Shown here piece after piece: positions 1 to 13,360 of a DNA stretch of 64,000 nt (position 1 is its first letter; every line of letters starts with the position of its first letter). A program made the translations under genes and the position numbers. The DNA comes from Euglena gracilis (Eukaryota > Euglenida > Euglenophyceae > Euglenales): positions 39,464,654 to 39,528,653 of the forward strand of contig CP154957.1 in assembly GCA_039621445.1 (NCBI GenBank). The letters are read 5' to 3'. The notes under the pieces were generated by a model. It ran no database searches. It worked only from the letters and a program-made list of their open reading frames with translations, and was not told the origin of the DNA.

Positions 1-787
1 AAAGTGTTCTTGTCCTCCGCCCATGTCACTAACCCCTCAGAACCCGGAGTCCGCTCCCTTCCTCTCGGTCGGTTTTCCCCTAGGGAGTTCAGAAATTCTT
101 CCCTTTCTTGATGTTCGTGGCGGTGGTCTTGTTTTTTGGAAGGTGACCACCCCGCAAGTCGGAGAAATTATTGTAGAAACCATTCCTGAAGGTCCGAAAA
201 TCCGTGTTTGGGGGGCCATCCATGAGCCGTTGCTCTGTACTACAGGGCTCTTTAGCAAACCCGGATCTCTGCGAAAGAGGCTTTGGACGTCCAAAATATT
301 TTGGTGTGCGGAAGAGGTTTTTGATTGGCGGGCACCCTCGCCCCAGAACACCCCCACTAGCCGCAGGTTTATTCAGAAAACCGGGCTCTCGGCTGTCTGA
401 AGGGATGGGCGGGAAGCCTTGGGGGGTCGGACCCCCCTCTTTTTTCCCCCTCGAAAATGACGTGGGCCCGGAACATCCCCGGTTTTTTGGATGGGCAAAG
501 GGCTGGACAACAGGCCAAAATTTTGGGAAATACTCCACCTTTTGAAAATAAATCTAATGCTCATTTTTTTGAAACTTATCGAACGTTCTTTTTGCGGAAA
601 CCCCAAAACATCAAAATTTGGGCAATATCCACAAAACTGGGGGGAAAAGGTGTACCTTGTTCTTTTCCCGGCGCTGTGTGCCAGAAGAAAATTTATCTAT
701 CGCAATTTTTTTGAACCTCCCAAAGAGGGGGCGGTGAGGGTTGTTGGGGTGATGGTGGGGGGTGTTGGGAGGCTCTTGTCGGAGGAC

Positions 788-999
788 CTTGCGCAACTCG
801 AGGAATCGGGCACCATTGTTGGAATAGCAGAACTTCAGGAACTGCCTCTCTGGGGCCTCCTTCCGCTTGGCCTTGATGAGCTCCACCAGCTTGCACTCCA
901 ACGATAGGTGGCCTGCTCGCCTATCGTCGTCTGGCACGTGCATCTGCAGCCAGTCCAAGGCCTCCCGGCGTACAGGAGGGATGTCAGGGGAAGGGTGGT
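788..999 (-). CDS. Probable exon of unrecognised helical protein
   Basis: Acceptor ggggcgttcag, donor gtcctc. Reads PVRREALDWLQMHVPDDDRR, LSLECKLVELIKAKRKEAPE, RQFLKFCYSNNGARFLELRK. The sequence is charged, helix-forming and protein-like, unlike everything around it, and joins exon 2176-2284 in phase. The next exon would lie at or beyond the left edge. Confidence 0.72.
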
Positions 1000-1655
1000 C
1001 TGAACGCCCCCCCCCCAAGTTTGCCAAAAAGCATAAAAAAGGGTCGCAAGTTAAGACCGAAGGCCAGCTTTATTGTGGCCAAGTTTGCATGGGAGGAGGG
1101 AAAAGCGCCGGGGGGGGTGAAAGAGGGATGTCCTTGCCCTCCCCTTTCAAATACGATCCAAATGCTGTGGCTGGGGTTGTGAGAAGAACCATGCCTGTTG
1201 CGACCGGTCTTTGGTGTGAAGCACACACCCATACACATGCTGTGGGCTGACAGGTCCGTCCGTGATCCGACGCAGCCACTGTACAGCAAAAAATTGGTTT
1301 CGGAGCATTTCGGAGCCATAGGGGGAAAAAAAGAGGGAGGTTGGAAAAAGATTAGGTTGGCGACCTGTCTGACAGCTGGAGGGGTTTGAAGATGGATCTG
1401 CGAAGCCTTGATGGTGTGTCAATGTGCATGTGCTTACAGGGTTTATGCTGAAAAACAGACGATGGATGAGATCATCAGGTTTACCTTTACCTTTACCTTT
1501 AGCTATTTACCAATCCAACACCAATTTGCATTACCCCCACCAGGGGTAATGCAACAAGGCAAAAACTGCTCCATAAACATGTACACATGTCCTGCGGGTT
1601 TCTTATTATGCAACACACATGAACACACAGTACCTCACACACAGACACACAATGC

Positions 1656-1658
<3 letters not shown>

Positions 1659-1697
<39 letters not shown>
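1659..1697. repeat. (CA)n microsatellite
   Basis: About 38 bases of CA inside a wider CA-rich stretch (1610-1730). Confidence 0.93.
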
Positions 1698-1703
<6 letters not shown>

Positions 1704-2175
1704 GACACGCACATCGCACATGCGGACACAAGACGTGCATGGCTTTTGACAGGAAGGCATCGAGGCCTGCCACTGCACTTCCGCTTCACTGCACTGCCAC
1801 TGCAATGTCACTGGGCTGCCATTCATCTTCATTTTCGACCAAAAAAAGCACAGGAATGCTGTTGCCATGGCACTGCACTGCACGGCCACCGCGCTGCCAT
1901 GCACTGTACTTTGTTATGACTTGATGCAAATCCACAGATGGATGCATGCACCTATGCGTGCTTCAAGCCTTCGCACCAACCCAGCTGCCAGGGGCCACAC
2001 AGTGTTTCCTGCTGGAGTGGGATTGCCCCACAAAGGCAGACCTTGGTTTGCCGCTGCTGTCCAGAGAAAAAAATCCTGAGGCTTGTGCTTCATTTGAGTG
2101 GTGAACTCACCTCCATTGAACTCACCTGATTAGAACACTTTGTAACCCCCAACCGTACACAACCCTCCCAATTAC

Positions 2176-2284
2176 CTGGAGGAAGCTCCCGCACAGGCCC
2201 TGCGTAGGCTCTGTGGAGCCTCCTGATGACCAGGTTCTGAGGAAGCTCCAGGTGACCAATTTTGTAAACATGATGACAAAGGCT
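2176..2284 (-). CDS. Probable exon, pairs with 788-999
   Basis: Acceptor aaaaatctctgcag, donor gtaatt. Reads SLCHHVYKIGHLELPQNLVI then RRLHRAYAGPVRELPP. One trailing base completes a codon with the two leading bases of exon 788-999. Family not recognised. Confidence 0.62.
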
Positions 2285-2299
2285 CTGCAGAGATTTTTC

Positions 2300-4440
2300 A
2301 ACCAGTTTTGAAAGCTCAAAGATCTTCATCAAAAAAGATATTTCTCATTCTTCTTTTGTGATAAATCTACATATCTATTCTATTCTATCCATCCATCCAT
2401 CCATCCATCCATTTATCTATCTATCTATCTATCTATCCATCCATCCATCCATCCATCCATCTTTCTATCTATCTGTCTATCTATGCCACTGGCACGGGGT
2501 GTGTGACTTTTTTCCAATGACACGGTTGTGGGCCTGTGGCCGGGCAAACTCCCCCCTGTGGTCGACCGTCCAGAGGCCTTTGTCTTTTTCCTTCCCTGTC
2601 CCCCAGCTGTCCTTGGGGTTGCGCTGCGGCGGGGTCCCCCGACCGCCCCAGGGGTGCGCTGTCCTCGGTGTCACCGGAAAAAAAGTCACACGCCCTGTGC
2701 CAGTAGTATCAACCCTCTACCCCCCCAGGCTTGTATGGGATCTGGGGGGGGGGGACCCTCCTACCTCCAGTTTTCGGTCGCCGAACTTCTCGCCATTGAG
2801 TGCAAAATTTGGGCCCTTTTTGGGGGTCAAAATTTTTTCCCTGAAATTTCTCAAAAATGGTGGGAATCAAAGGAAATGTCCAGAGACCTAAATTGAAGCC
2901 CTCAAAATGCCCCATCTAACAGTATTTTGATTTCCCCGCAACTCCCCGCCGAGCCCAAGTTACGACCATTTCTCGACCAATTTTTGGCCATTTTGTTCAG
3001 TTTTGGCCTGAAAAAATATCGGTATAAATGGGTCAAGGTGCTCGGCTGGGGGGGGGGGGCAGGGACGAGAAATTTTGCATTCTTCCTCTCCCCTGTTTCG
3101 TCGTCCACCCCGAATAAACAACCATCCATCTGTTCACATTTCGCCAAAACTTGGATGCTGGGGTGAGCCTGCGTGCCTTTTCGTGTTTATTGTGACCTCC
3201 TTGTGCTTTTTTGTGGATGACCTTGTGCACACCAAATGCAAGAGAGGGGGTTGGTATAAATGTATTTTTGCTTTTTTTTCTCCAGGGGGTCGGTGTAATG
3301 GGGGAGTCGGTATAAATGTAACCCCCCCAAAAATAACCCCCCCGGTTTATTATTTGGACACTCGAAATTGGGGTCCAGGTGGGGGGTTTTTCATTTGGGG
3401 GGAAGTCAAAAATCGACCCCAAAACCCCTCCACATCCACAGGCTCCAATGGTCACTTTTTTTGGCATTTTTTGGGGCCTTTTTGAAAAATGGGTGCATAT
3501 TTTCTGCACCAATTTCATCCATTTTTGTGATTTTCTTGCAACATTTCTGCTAATAGCCCAACGACCATTGTCTTCCATCATCACAGCAGATTGTAACTCA
3601 TAGCACCCCTGGGCATCAATCAAAACTTCTTTTCATCCCCATTCATCCTTGGCAGGGGAAAACTGTGGTTGCCACTCCTGGAGCAGCAACGGCCTGGGTG
3701 TCTGTTGGTCGCCTCTGTGGCTCAAAGAAGGTGCGGAGGGCCTGGGAGGGGTGGGATGAAGGTGAGGTCTGTGAGGGAAAAAATCTGGACAAAAAAAATC
3801 TCGGGAATTCAGTTTTTAGGGGAAGTCACATTCAAATCTCAGGCTTCCGAAATCCAAATCCAAAATGGAAAACATCCAACCTCCAAATTGCAAAATAAAG
3901 CAAAAAAACTCCACAGGTAATTTGGAAGAAGAAATAACCCACCCCCCAATAAAAATGCGGGGCCGCTAAAGGGTCCAAATAAAAAAAACCCCCCCACCGC
4001 CGAAGGAGGCGGTCCGCTATAGGAGGGTCCAAATAGAAGGGCACCCCGTCCACGCACCCATGCTTACATTAGGGGGGGGGTTACATGTCAAGAGAATCGG
4101 CACAAACCGCCGAAGAAAATCATTGGGCATGCATTGGAGGAAATTAGATTTCTCTGAAAAATTGTCAAAAAAATTTCGCCCAGAATGTCTCCCACAACAA
4201 TTTTTTCTGTTCAAGTTCCCCCCGGTCACCCATGCCCTTAGTGGCAGGTGGAACCCGGATGCATCCGCCCTTCGTCGCAACCAGAGCAAACCCAATTCCT
4301 TGGCCCAGCCACGAATCACCCGAATCAGACCCCAGCCACCGAGATGGACGCATGCTGTACAAGGACCTGCTGTGAGGTGGATGGGGGGTTGGAGGCACTG
4401 TGCCAATCAAAACAGGCACTCAAAGCTCAGGGCGCAGCTC
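2300..4440. other. Gene-poor stretch
   Basis: Holds the tetranucleotide repeat, one copy of the repeat also seen at 15.1-15.5 kb (2860-3010), and cytosine-run/guanine-run repeats. No exon could be supported. Confidence 0.5.
2389..2484. repeat. (ATCC)n/(ATCT)n tetranucleotide repeat
   Basis: Alternating blocks of atcc and atct units. Confidence 0.93.
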
Positions 4441-4449
4441 GGTGCACAC

Positions 4450-4520
4450 CTGGGAATGCAAGCACGGCGTTCCCTGGCTGGGGCTTCCCGCCGATGGTGC
4501 CGTTGTTGGCAGTCGCGGTG
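4450..4520 (-). CDS. Possible small exon
   Basis: 71 bases, acceptor ccgcacatcag behind a C run, donor gtgtgc as in several firm exons. Reads TATANNGTIGGKPQPGNAVL then AFP with GC-rich third positions. Confidence 0.42.
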
Positions 4521-5544
4521 CTGATGTGCGGGGGGGGGGGGCTCTAACACATCCTGTTCGACAGCTGTCCCAACCATGCCCACTGCTTACTGAACCCCCC
4601 TTTTGGGGGAGGGGGTCACTTTCCACTGCCAAAAAACCAGTCACCTGCTTCTCCCCGCCTCTGGGCCACTCTGGCTGAAATTCTTCAAAACCAATGGATT
4701 TTGGTCAACGCCCAATTTTTTTTTGCACCTTGGGCGGTTCCTGGCTGACCCCGGGGGGGATTCGGAATCCAAAACCAGTTCACCCCGAAAAAAACAATCA
4801 ACCACCTTAAGTCAGACACGCCTTAAGCAATCGTATGGTCCCAACCCCAACTCCAGACCTCTCATATTAACCAAACCGGAAGTGAAAACGTCGCAAAACA
4901 CCTGAAAATATTTGCACTCCGTGCTCATTAGACAAGCGACTTCTACACATTTTCACACAGGTTCCATCAACCTGTGATGAGAAAAAGAATAGCAATTTGT
5001 TCCAAAATGCTTAGTGACAAATGCCACGGGGAATCTGTGTGTAAGCAACACCCAAAGAAAAACAGTTCTCTGGAGGGTTTTAAGGATCGTTGAAACTGAA
5101 AGTTGAAGCTGTGGGCGAAATGGACAAAAAAGACCAAAAATGGAGGGACTGAAATTGAAACTTTGAAACCTTGGGGGCCAACAATTGCCAAAGGTCCCTG
5201 TAGGCCAAGCGAGGTGGGGGGGGTGAACAAGAAACACCTTTTAGGCCTCCAAAGCATGCATTTTTTTTAAATCGCCTTAAAAAGCGTTTTAAAAACCTGG
5301 AAAACCCTTATTTTTTTGGCCAAAAACGACTCAAAAAACCGTTGAAAAACATTCTACTTCCAGGATAAAATGAAATTGCGAAATCTGGGAAAAGACTCCA
5401 GGACGAAACATCATTTCCGGAATCCTTGGGACCTTATCAGTCAACCCCAGCAGAAAAAAATAAACACCCTTAAAAACTTGAAACAAAAACGGTCAGTTTT
5501 GGAACTCTGAAAAATACCCCTGCTTCCAACTCGACACTTCTGTC

Positions 5545-5730
5545 CGCTGATGCTGCAGGCAGGGAACGGTGGGCAGCGGGGGCCGGTGGTAGTGGGAAGG
5601 AGGAGGGACCCCAGGCAGCCTCTGGGTGGTTGGGTAAGCCATGTCCCCGCCGCACGGCGGCCGGACACAGGCACAGGCTGGCCCCACCTGCACGCCTCCA
5701 TCTGCCGGAAGGTTGGTCTCAGCGGAGACC
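5545..5730 (-). CDS. Possible exon in GC-rich island
   Basis: GC-rich island with a possible acceptor aaccttccggcag. Two frames are open (MEACRWGQPVPVSGRRAAGT, or PPCGGDMAYPTTQRLPG), neither clearly favoured by third-position GC. No convincing donor. Confidence 0.25.
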
Positions 5731-5996
5731 ACCTGCCCCCCCAAACATGCTGATGGCGCATATGCAACAAAATGGTGCCTTTTTTTCCATTCCCCCCGCT
5801 GTCGCCTCCCCACCGCCGAAGACCCACAGCAAATTTCCTCCTTAAGCATACCCACTGGAACAAATTTGGCCCAGCCTGCTCACCAGGAGGATATATAGTT
5901 GTCCGGGGGCCATGCCGGCAAGAAGACAAGACAGGGAACCATCCACTGTGCACAGGGCATGTTCGAAAAGGCAGTTGATGCATGACCCCCTAGCGG

Positions 5997-6639
5997 CAGG
6001 GCTGTATGGGAAGGCCCGGTGGGGGGGGGGGGGTGGCTCCCCCACCCCGGAGGTTGGGGGGGTCAACCCCCCCACCCATCATGGCCCCCGCTCAAAGAAA
6101 ATTCCTTTGTCGCCTTTGGCGTCGACAGACAACTTTGACCTTCAAATTGGCGCCCCCGGAAATACGGGAAGGTGGAGTGGGGGAGGTCAGAATCCCCCCA
6201 ACCCCCTTAACTAGAAGCCCCCGGGGCTGCTATTCGGCCAGTCTGCTGAAAACCCGAGGGGGGGCTTCTAATTGGGTACCCTGGAGTGTGGCCCAAAAAA
6301 ACTTCGGCGCTTCACACCGGGTGTAAAAAGTCCGCCTTTGGATTTCTGTTGACGTGGAAATAACTCCTTTTCATGTGTGCGTTCTTTGGAACATGCCAGA
6401 GTTCCTTGAAGATGTCACTCGATGCCCCCAAAGAATCTGATCCACCTTGCATTTGTGTGTTTGCATTTTGCCAGCGTCTTGAATACGTACGGCTGCCTGG
6501 GGGGGGGGGCTGTTATTTGGATTTTTGGCGAGAAACCCGAGGGCGAGGGCTTCTATTTGGGGGGGGGGATGTTATTGGGGGGGCTTCTCTTTGGGGGGTT
6601 TACCACCCATAGGGTTGCGAGGACTCCCATACAGCCCTG
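5997..6639. mobile_element. hAT-like MITE, family 4, enlarged
   Basis: Ends cagggctgtatggga and tcccatacagccctg; flanks CCTAGCGG and CCCAGCGG agree at 7 of 8. 643 bp, with inserted G-run sequence in the right half. Confidence 0.78.
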
Positions 6640-8339
6640 CCCAGCGGGGGCACCCCTCACTGAACAAATCCATTTCGTTCCTGTATTTATAAAACCCCCT
6701 TCCCCAGATGCCTTGTGGGCTGGCCAATTAATGGCACGATCTTCTCCTGCACACAACCTTTTCTTCCTGACAAAACTCTCCCTATGACGGATTCCAACAG
6801 TTGGTCACCCCAAAAGCAGATGACGCAGCTCGCACCTCGAAAATCTAGACTCCCAGAATCTGCTGTTAAAAACTCGCTGCAACATAGCGTTGTTGAAAAT
6901 TTCCTCGCTCTTCTGACCTCCTGAACTTAAAACTTGGGGGTGCCCAGTTCTTGGAACCACCTTTTTTGGCACACCCCCCGCCCAGTTATCTCACCCCTGC
7001 AAAATCATGCAGAGCGTGCAAGCAGTAATTCAGATACCTGGACCCGGACCCCCATAAAACAAAATTTGTGTTCCTTTGTTCAAATGCACAAAGGAACACA
7101 AAAAAGCGAAAACAGAGAACTGTGAACCCCACCCACTTGTAAAACCCCCCTGGGCCGATCAACCAAACCTTGACTTATAAACCCCCTTGGGGAAGAAAAA
7201 TGAAACCCGCCCGAACGACTTTTTTTGGCGGCAAACCGCACAAAAACTGATTTTTGGCAACTCTTTGAGACCGACCATCATCAAAAATGCCATTTTTGAC
7301 CATATTTGCCAAAACGGATTTTGCTAACAATTCCTTGACTTATAAACCCCCCTTCGGCTGACCAACCAAACCAGATCCCATTAACCCCGTGTGGTTTATA
7401 AGTGGGGGGGTTTACGTTCCACTCACAAAATGAAAATCGGGCCAAATTCCAGATGCACAACACATCACACGTCCTGGTATTGAAATGCAGGTGGATGGTG
7501 TGGTGGGAAGTGGGTTTGCGAGGTGGCAGCGGCGCCCATGTACGGGCACTCTGAAGGGGGGGGGTTGGGTGTTGGTAAGCGAAACGAGTGTCGTGGTTGG
7601 AGCAACCTTCGCACAGGGCCGGCCGGCCGACCCTCAGCTGGGAACTGGCACCCCTGAATGCGCCCGGGGGAAAGATCGTGTGTTCACATTGCTTACTGCC
7701 GTCCTGTGGGTCACTGTCCCACTTTCAAAACACCAGTCAGGAAATCTCCACTTCGGGCTCCCTGACCCGGGGGGTGGGGGTCCGTTTTTTTTTAGGGGTT
7801 TGGGTTGTTGTTCCGAAAGGGATTAGGGTCAGGATGAGGCCCAACGTTAGGAGGTTAGGTCAAAATTGGGCCGACATTCGACCCAAAATTTGGCTTAATT
7901 CTTGGCCCAACTTGGCCCTAAATCCTAACCTCCACCCTATTCCCTAACCCTAACCCTGTCCCTGACCCCCATCCCATCCGAACTGGACATTTGTCTGGGA
8001 CATCTCCAACGAATGCGGCTCCAGTCCCGCTTCTTAAACGCGGGGGTCCTCCTGCATTTATGGGAGCACCAACTTTCGACCCCAAAATTTTTCCCGGCGC
8101 CTTCGGCGCTGGGTGGATTTGTTAAAAAAAACCTGTGAAAACGCTGTGGCGGGTGGGGGGGGTGGACCACCCCCCCCCATCCCCCCCACCTCCTGGGTGG
8201 GGGATCGACCCCCCCCCCCACCACCAGGCCTTCCCGTACACCCCTGCCCAAGGGGGCCCAGTGGTTAAACGAGGAGGGGTTGGACCGAGATGGGGGGGGT
8301 CGACCACCCACCCACCATGCAGGGGGTGGGGGGGTCGAC

Positions 8340-8664
8340 CAGGGTTCGATATAAGGACAGGTGTGGGGGGTGGTCCGGACCCCCCCTGCGGGCCAGGAGG
8401 GGGGGGGACCCCCCCACCTAAACAGTTGCGCGGTCTGGGTGACCGAAAATTTTTGACCCCCCAAAACGACCAAAAGTGCCATTTTGGGCACTTTTTGGGC
8501 AAAAATGTGCCAAAAAATGCAAAAAATTCTCGGCGCAAAGCGCCGGAGGAAAAAATTGACCCTTTTTTGGGGGGGGGTCCCGGATACCCCCCCCAGGGTC
8601 GGTCCGGACCCCCCTGGCAGGTGGGGGGGGGGGGTCTGGGTCCCTGCCTCCTTATCAAACCCTG
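8340..8664. mobile_element. hAT-like MITE, family 1
   Basis: Same left terminus; the right end has lost two bases of the inverted repeat. Flanks GGGTCGAC and GGGTCGCC agree at 7 of 8 positions. Confidence 0.82.
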
Positions 8665-9191
8665 GGGTCGCCCCCCCCCCCCCCACCGACCACCCTGGCT
8701 GTTTGGCCGATTCCCGTACTGCCCTGCCCTTGGGGGCCAGTGATTAAAGGCTGCTAATTTTTCCTTGAAGGAACCTGTTCAACAATGGGACAAAAATCTT
8801 AACTTGTGTTTTTTTTTTTTGAGGTTGCTTGTGGTTGTTCGTGATTGGCGCAATCATTTGTGAGTGTGTTATGAAGTTGGGAAACACACTGGCGAATTTC
8901 TTGCGCCTGCTTTCCCTTGGACGTACTTTTCTTTTGCTTTGATTTGTCAAAGGGAATGTCTTCAAAACTGGCCAGCAAGACTTACCCCTTTACCCTTTGC
9001 CACTCCCCACTTTGTGCCACATGTGAGAGTACCCAACCTCCCCAGGAGGGAGGGGGCCTGGGGGACCACTTTTGGGCATCAATTTTGGGGTCAAAAAAGC
9101 TGGCAAAAGGCCAAAAAAATGCGCCCTTGTTGCAGCTAACTTCTGAAAAACCGCCGCATGAGAATGTGGCGAACACAGACCTGGTGGAGAT

Positions 9192-9492
9192 CAGGCTGTT
9201 TTTTACCAACCCCGGGGGGGGGGTCCGGAGTGCCTGTGAGTGCCTGCCCAGGCAGGCACTACCCCCCCCGGGGGGGGGGGGTCGGATTTCGGCCTGTGCC
9301 CGGACACATTCCTTTGAAAATAGGCCATTTTTGGCTCCCCGGCGCCGGGGTTGTGCTAGGGCACTTTTGGCCGTGTGCCCTACCCCCCCCCCCCACGGGG
9401 GGGTCGGATTTGGAGTGCCTTGGGGTGCCTGCCCAGGCAGGCACCCCCCCCCCCCCCGGGGTGGGGTCGGCACCCGACTAAAATACTGCCTG
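9192..9492. mobile_element. hAT-like MITE, family 2
   Basis: Close relative of 23502-23809, 301 bp, with perfect duplication GTGGAGAT at 9184-9191 and 9493-9500. The core carries tgcctgcccaggcaggca palindromes. Confidence 0.9.
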
Positions 9493-11353
9493 GTGGAGAT
9501 TCTTACAAATAAGCAATCACTGGCAACTACCCAGAGGGGATGACCGTAAGGTCGTGAATTCCAGATGGGAAAACTTCGACCCATAGAACCTTGAAAACCT
9601 ATTTCCGTTGTACAATGCGCACCCCCAGTCAGTCTTCACAAGTCGGCGAATGGGGGCGCAAATGAAAGCTGCTCTACCCGGCCAGTTGGACCGGGGGGGG
9701 GGGTCACCAGCCGCTGGACCCGGTTTTTGGTTTCCCAAAAACGGGCAAAAAAAACAGAAATCCAGCTGGATTGAAATCTTTTCAGTCAAACTTCTGAGGG
9801 AAAAACCTAAAAGTTCATTTTTTGGCCATTTTTTTGACTCCTTTTTCAAAAAATTTCAGCACTCTGCGTCGAGAATTTTCTTGGTCCTGCCTGGCTTCAG
9901 CGTGGCCAAACTGTATTTGACACTCCTGCTGGCTGGAAAAAGTATTGGGTGCCCCCCCTCCCCCAGGTGGGGTCCCCTTCGGCTTATGGAATTCCTTGAC
10001 TCCACTTGGGAATTCGGAAAAATGGACTGGCTGCAGGAAAAGAGAAAGAACCCCCCCCCCAGGGGGAGGGTCCCGCGTTTCCTGCAATACTGCATGCCGA
10101 TGTGCAAACGAGTTTTGTTCTTTTTTTTATTATATTATATTGCTATATTTTGTTCCCAAAAATGCCAAAAAAGGGCTTTTTTTGCAGAATTTGGGGTCAA
10201 ATTTTTTGTGCCAAATTCAGAAATTCCATTGGACGATTTTGGTTAGCTGCAGCCGGGGGGGGGAGTACTGCAAATCCTGAAGCTGAGGCATCCCACGACC
10301 GTTCTTAAGGGACAGGATTTTTTTGTTTTGGACCACGCCTCAAGGACCGCCCATAGACCATGGCACAGGTTGAAAATCACAAAAAAGTTGGAAGCATGTT
10401 GTTGGTAATGGGCAATGCTCCAACAGTGTTAGAAAAAATGCTCAAAGAAAGCTAGAAATCATTCCCCCCCAATCCGACCTGTTTTCACCGAGAAATATAT
10501 TTTTTTTCGGTCATTTCTCCTGTGTACTTTCGATTGAATGTGTTGAGATGGGGGGAATTGTATTAAGGACCGCTTTGGGTAATCCACAGATGGGTATTTT
10601 ACCTTTTTTGACTAATTTCGTGTTGTAAGTTGCGTAACGTGCTCTTCCACAATGATTCCCCGGCACCCAGCCACCCACCAACGCACACATGCAAACTTCC
10701 CTTTGCAATTACTTGGAATATTGGGATACAAACCTAAATGCCAAATTTTGCAACGTGACACTGGACACAGCCGGGTTGGTGTGAATGCAACACCTGCACA
10801 TGAATGCCAGGCCAACCGAGAAAAAAATTCAGCCAGCGTGGTAAGGACTAAGAGGCTGCGTTGGGGAGGTGATGCCAGTGCCTGAAGGCAAAGAAGAACA
10901 CTTGGGAGGGTGGGAGGCGGAGAGGTCAGAAAAACGGAATCGCCGAGGGGCTTATTTCCTGCTTGGAAGGTCCACGTCCCTCGCCCTACGTCTGACCAAA
11001 GCGTGAAAAGAGGTACTTCTGTTCAAGGCTCGAAGATAAGGCGTTCAAATGTCATTGAAGCCTTCTGTGCGTTTCATCTCCACTCTAATGTTCACCAAAC
11101 ACCCGTTCTTTGTTTCTTTCTGGACACTTCAAACGGAAATCTCAAGTTGCAAAACCATACTTGCAACCCCTTGGCCCACGAAGTCCCCCCCCAAAAAACA
11201 GGTGCCGCTGGAGGGGTCAGCCCCTGTCTCCGCCTGGGAGCCAGCGCGCCCTGTTTCTCATGGGAAGCATTCCTGGGGTGTGCTGGCTCCAAGGCAGAGA
11301 CAAAGGCTGACCCGCCCCCACAATTAAGCACCTATAGTCAAGCCCAAAAATTT

Positions 11354-11390
11354 TGCCATTTTAGGCCATTTTAGGCCATTTTAAGGTATA
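11354..11390. repeat. CCATTTTAGG short tandem repeat
   Basis: Three or four ggccatttta units. A longer tract lies at 12936-13046. The outer ends aagcacctatag (11328) and ctgtaggtgctt (13040) are inverse, so the two tracts may bound one unit of about 1.7 kb. Confidence 0.55.
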
Positions 11391-12935
11391 GGTGGGGGTT
11401 CTGAAAATCATAATTTGCATCATTTTGTCCCGAAAACTGTATAATGTGTGCGAACCTTCTCTATTCAGTAATGAGAAATATACATCCAGAAAAAGCATGC
11501 AAAAAAATTCAAAACAAAAAAATTCATGAACACTGGATCAAAACCATGGGAAGCTCAACAAATCTTAATTCATGTCCATAGAGGAATTCTGAACAGTAAG
11601 AATGTATGGCAGTCAAAAAAAATTTCAGGAAGAAAAACGTTGGACAAATATTAAAAGTTTTATTTGTGTGACCAAAAAAACGCCCAGTTTTTTGCATTTT
11701 GTGAAATCTATACCATTTTGCGGGATTTCGCAAAAAAAGAATTTTCTGACTTTTCAGGGGAATAATTCATCTTCATTGTCTGCACGTGGCTTATATTTTT
11801 CCCATCTGGTCCAAATCTATGTTTCCCAAAGTTTTAGGTTGTGTGTTGTGTGTGCAGCAATTTTGAGGGGTTAAACTCGAGAAGGTGGGGGAATTGAGAA
11901 TAATGAGTGGAGACTATTTTTTTGTCGGGTATTTCACAGGCCACTATGACGTGATGATGGGAGAGCAAGTTTGCACGGGTGTCAAGCTTTCAGCAGGCTT
12001 TGCACAAACAAAGCCAAAATTTTGGAAAAAAATTTTGGGGCCAAGATACACAAATCAAGGAACCAAGTTTGCATGGAAGAAGGAGAGGAGCCAAACTCTG
12101 GGGGGGTCTATGCATACAAAGTTGGTACCTGACGATTGACTCCCAAGCCTTAACCTCCCCCCAAATATAAGAGACCCCACCCACGCCATAAGACACCCCC
12201 AACCTTGGACGTCATTTGGGGGTCATTCGGTTCAACGCCAAATTTGATGCTGTTGCCTGGTGAAATTCAATTTGATTTTGGGATTGTTTTAGCCATTTGG
12301 GACTTTCTTGGCAATTGCACAGATCAAAGGGCAAAGCTGAAAACAATTCCTCTTCTCTGTGTTTGGTTTCCTCCTTGGAGAAACTTAATACTAAAAAGAA
12401 AACCCTCTGAACAAGTTCACAAATAAGAGAAAATCTGATTCATAATTGTTTGTAATTGTTTAGGTCATTTGATCATTCGGCGTGATTATTTGTGGTTTTG
12501 GAAAATCCCCAAAATTGTGCTGGTTCGTAATTTGAAGGAATCCCCAGTACCTAACGATTAAGCATACACCTCTTTCAATTGAGTTTTTTTCCAACATCTT
12601 TTATTTTTTTCTGTCCTTTTCCCCACGCCTCATTCCAAATTTGCACTGTTTCATTATTTGCGAAACAGACATCGTTGCACATCAAAAAAGGATGGGAGTA
12701 AGAATAATACTGCTGTCCAAACCTTCAAAATTCAGCTAGCGAAAGAAGGTTGGGGACCGTGGATTTGGGGACTGAAACTATTATTAGTTGGGATAAAAAG
12801 AAAGGGCCTTGCCGGGCTGTGCTCCTCCACCAAATCCACTGTTCGCCGTCCACGTTGACAAAAGACACCAAAAGCCATTACCTGAATGGCTACAGTTGTT
12901 CACAAAAAAATTGTTGTGCAACAAAAATTTTCTCA

Positions 12936-13046
12936 TTTTAGGCCATTTTAGGCCTTTTCAGGCCATTTTAGGGACCCCCACCTATAGGGGATCAAAAAGT
13001 CATTTTAGGCCATTTTAGGCCATTTTAGGCCATTTTAGCTGTAGGT
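12936..13046. repeat. CCATTTTAGG short tandem repeat
   Basis: Seven or so ggccatttta units split by a short spacer containing cacctatagggg. Confidence 0.7.
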
Positions 13047-13360
13047 GCTTGCCCACAACAGATGCAATGCATGGGGGAAACGCAACATGGACTGTGAAAA
13101 AAATGCGACGCAAATAAAACGCAAATAAACACAAAAAAACACAAAAAAACGCTGATTTCATGTCAAATCCTTCAGGACATCCCCCAGGATGTACACTTTC
13201 TGCTGGAGAGGAATCAGAAAACTTTTCATCTCCGCCAGCGGAAAATTTTTATTTCTACATGTAGAAATATGCAAATTTTGACCAAAAAATGCAAAAATGA
13301 TAAAAAAAAGGCAAAAATTTCGCCTTGGGGAAAATTGGGACCAACAATGAGGAATTTTTC

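Noticed and set aside
7925-7975. Telomere end (CCCTAA repeats)
   Set aside because: Only two or three imperfect units in the middle of the window, flanked by ordinary sequence.
8122-8743. Overlapping 180- to 250-codon Pro/Gly-rich frames on both strands
   Set aside because: They read through a MITE with C and G runs. Open frames on both strands over inverted repeats are expected by chance.
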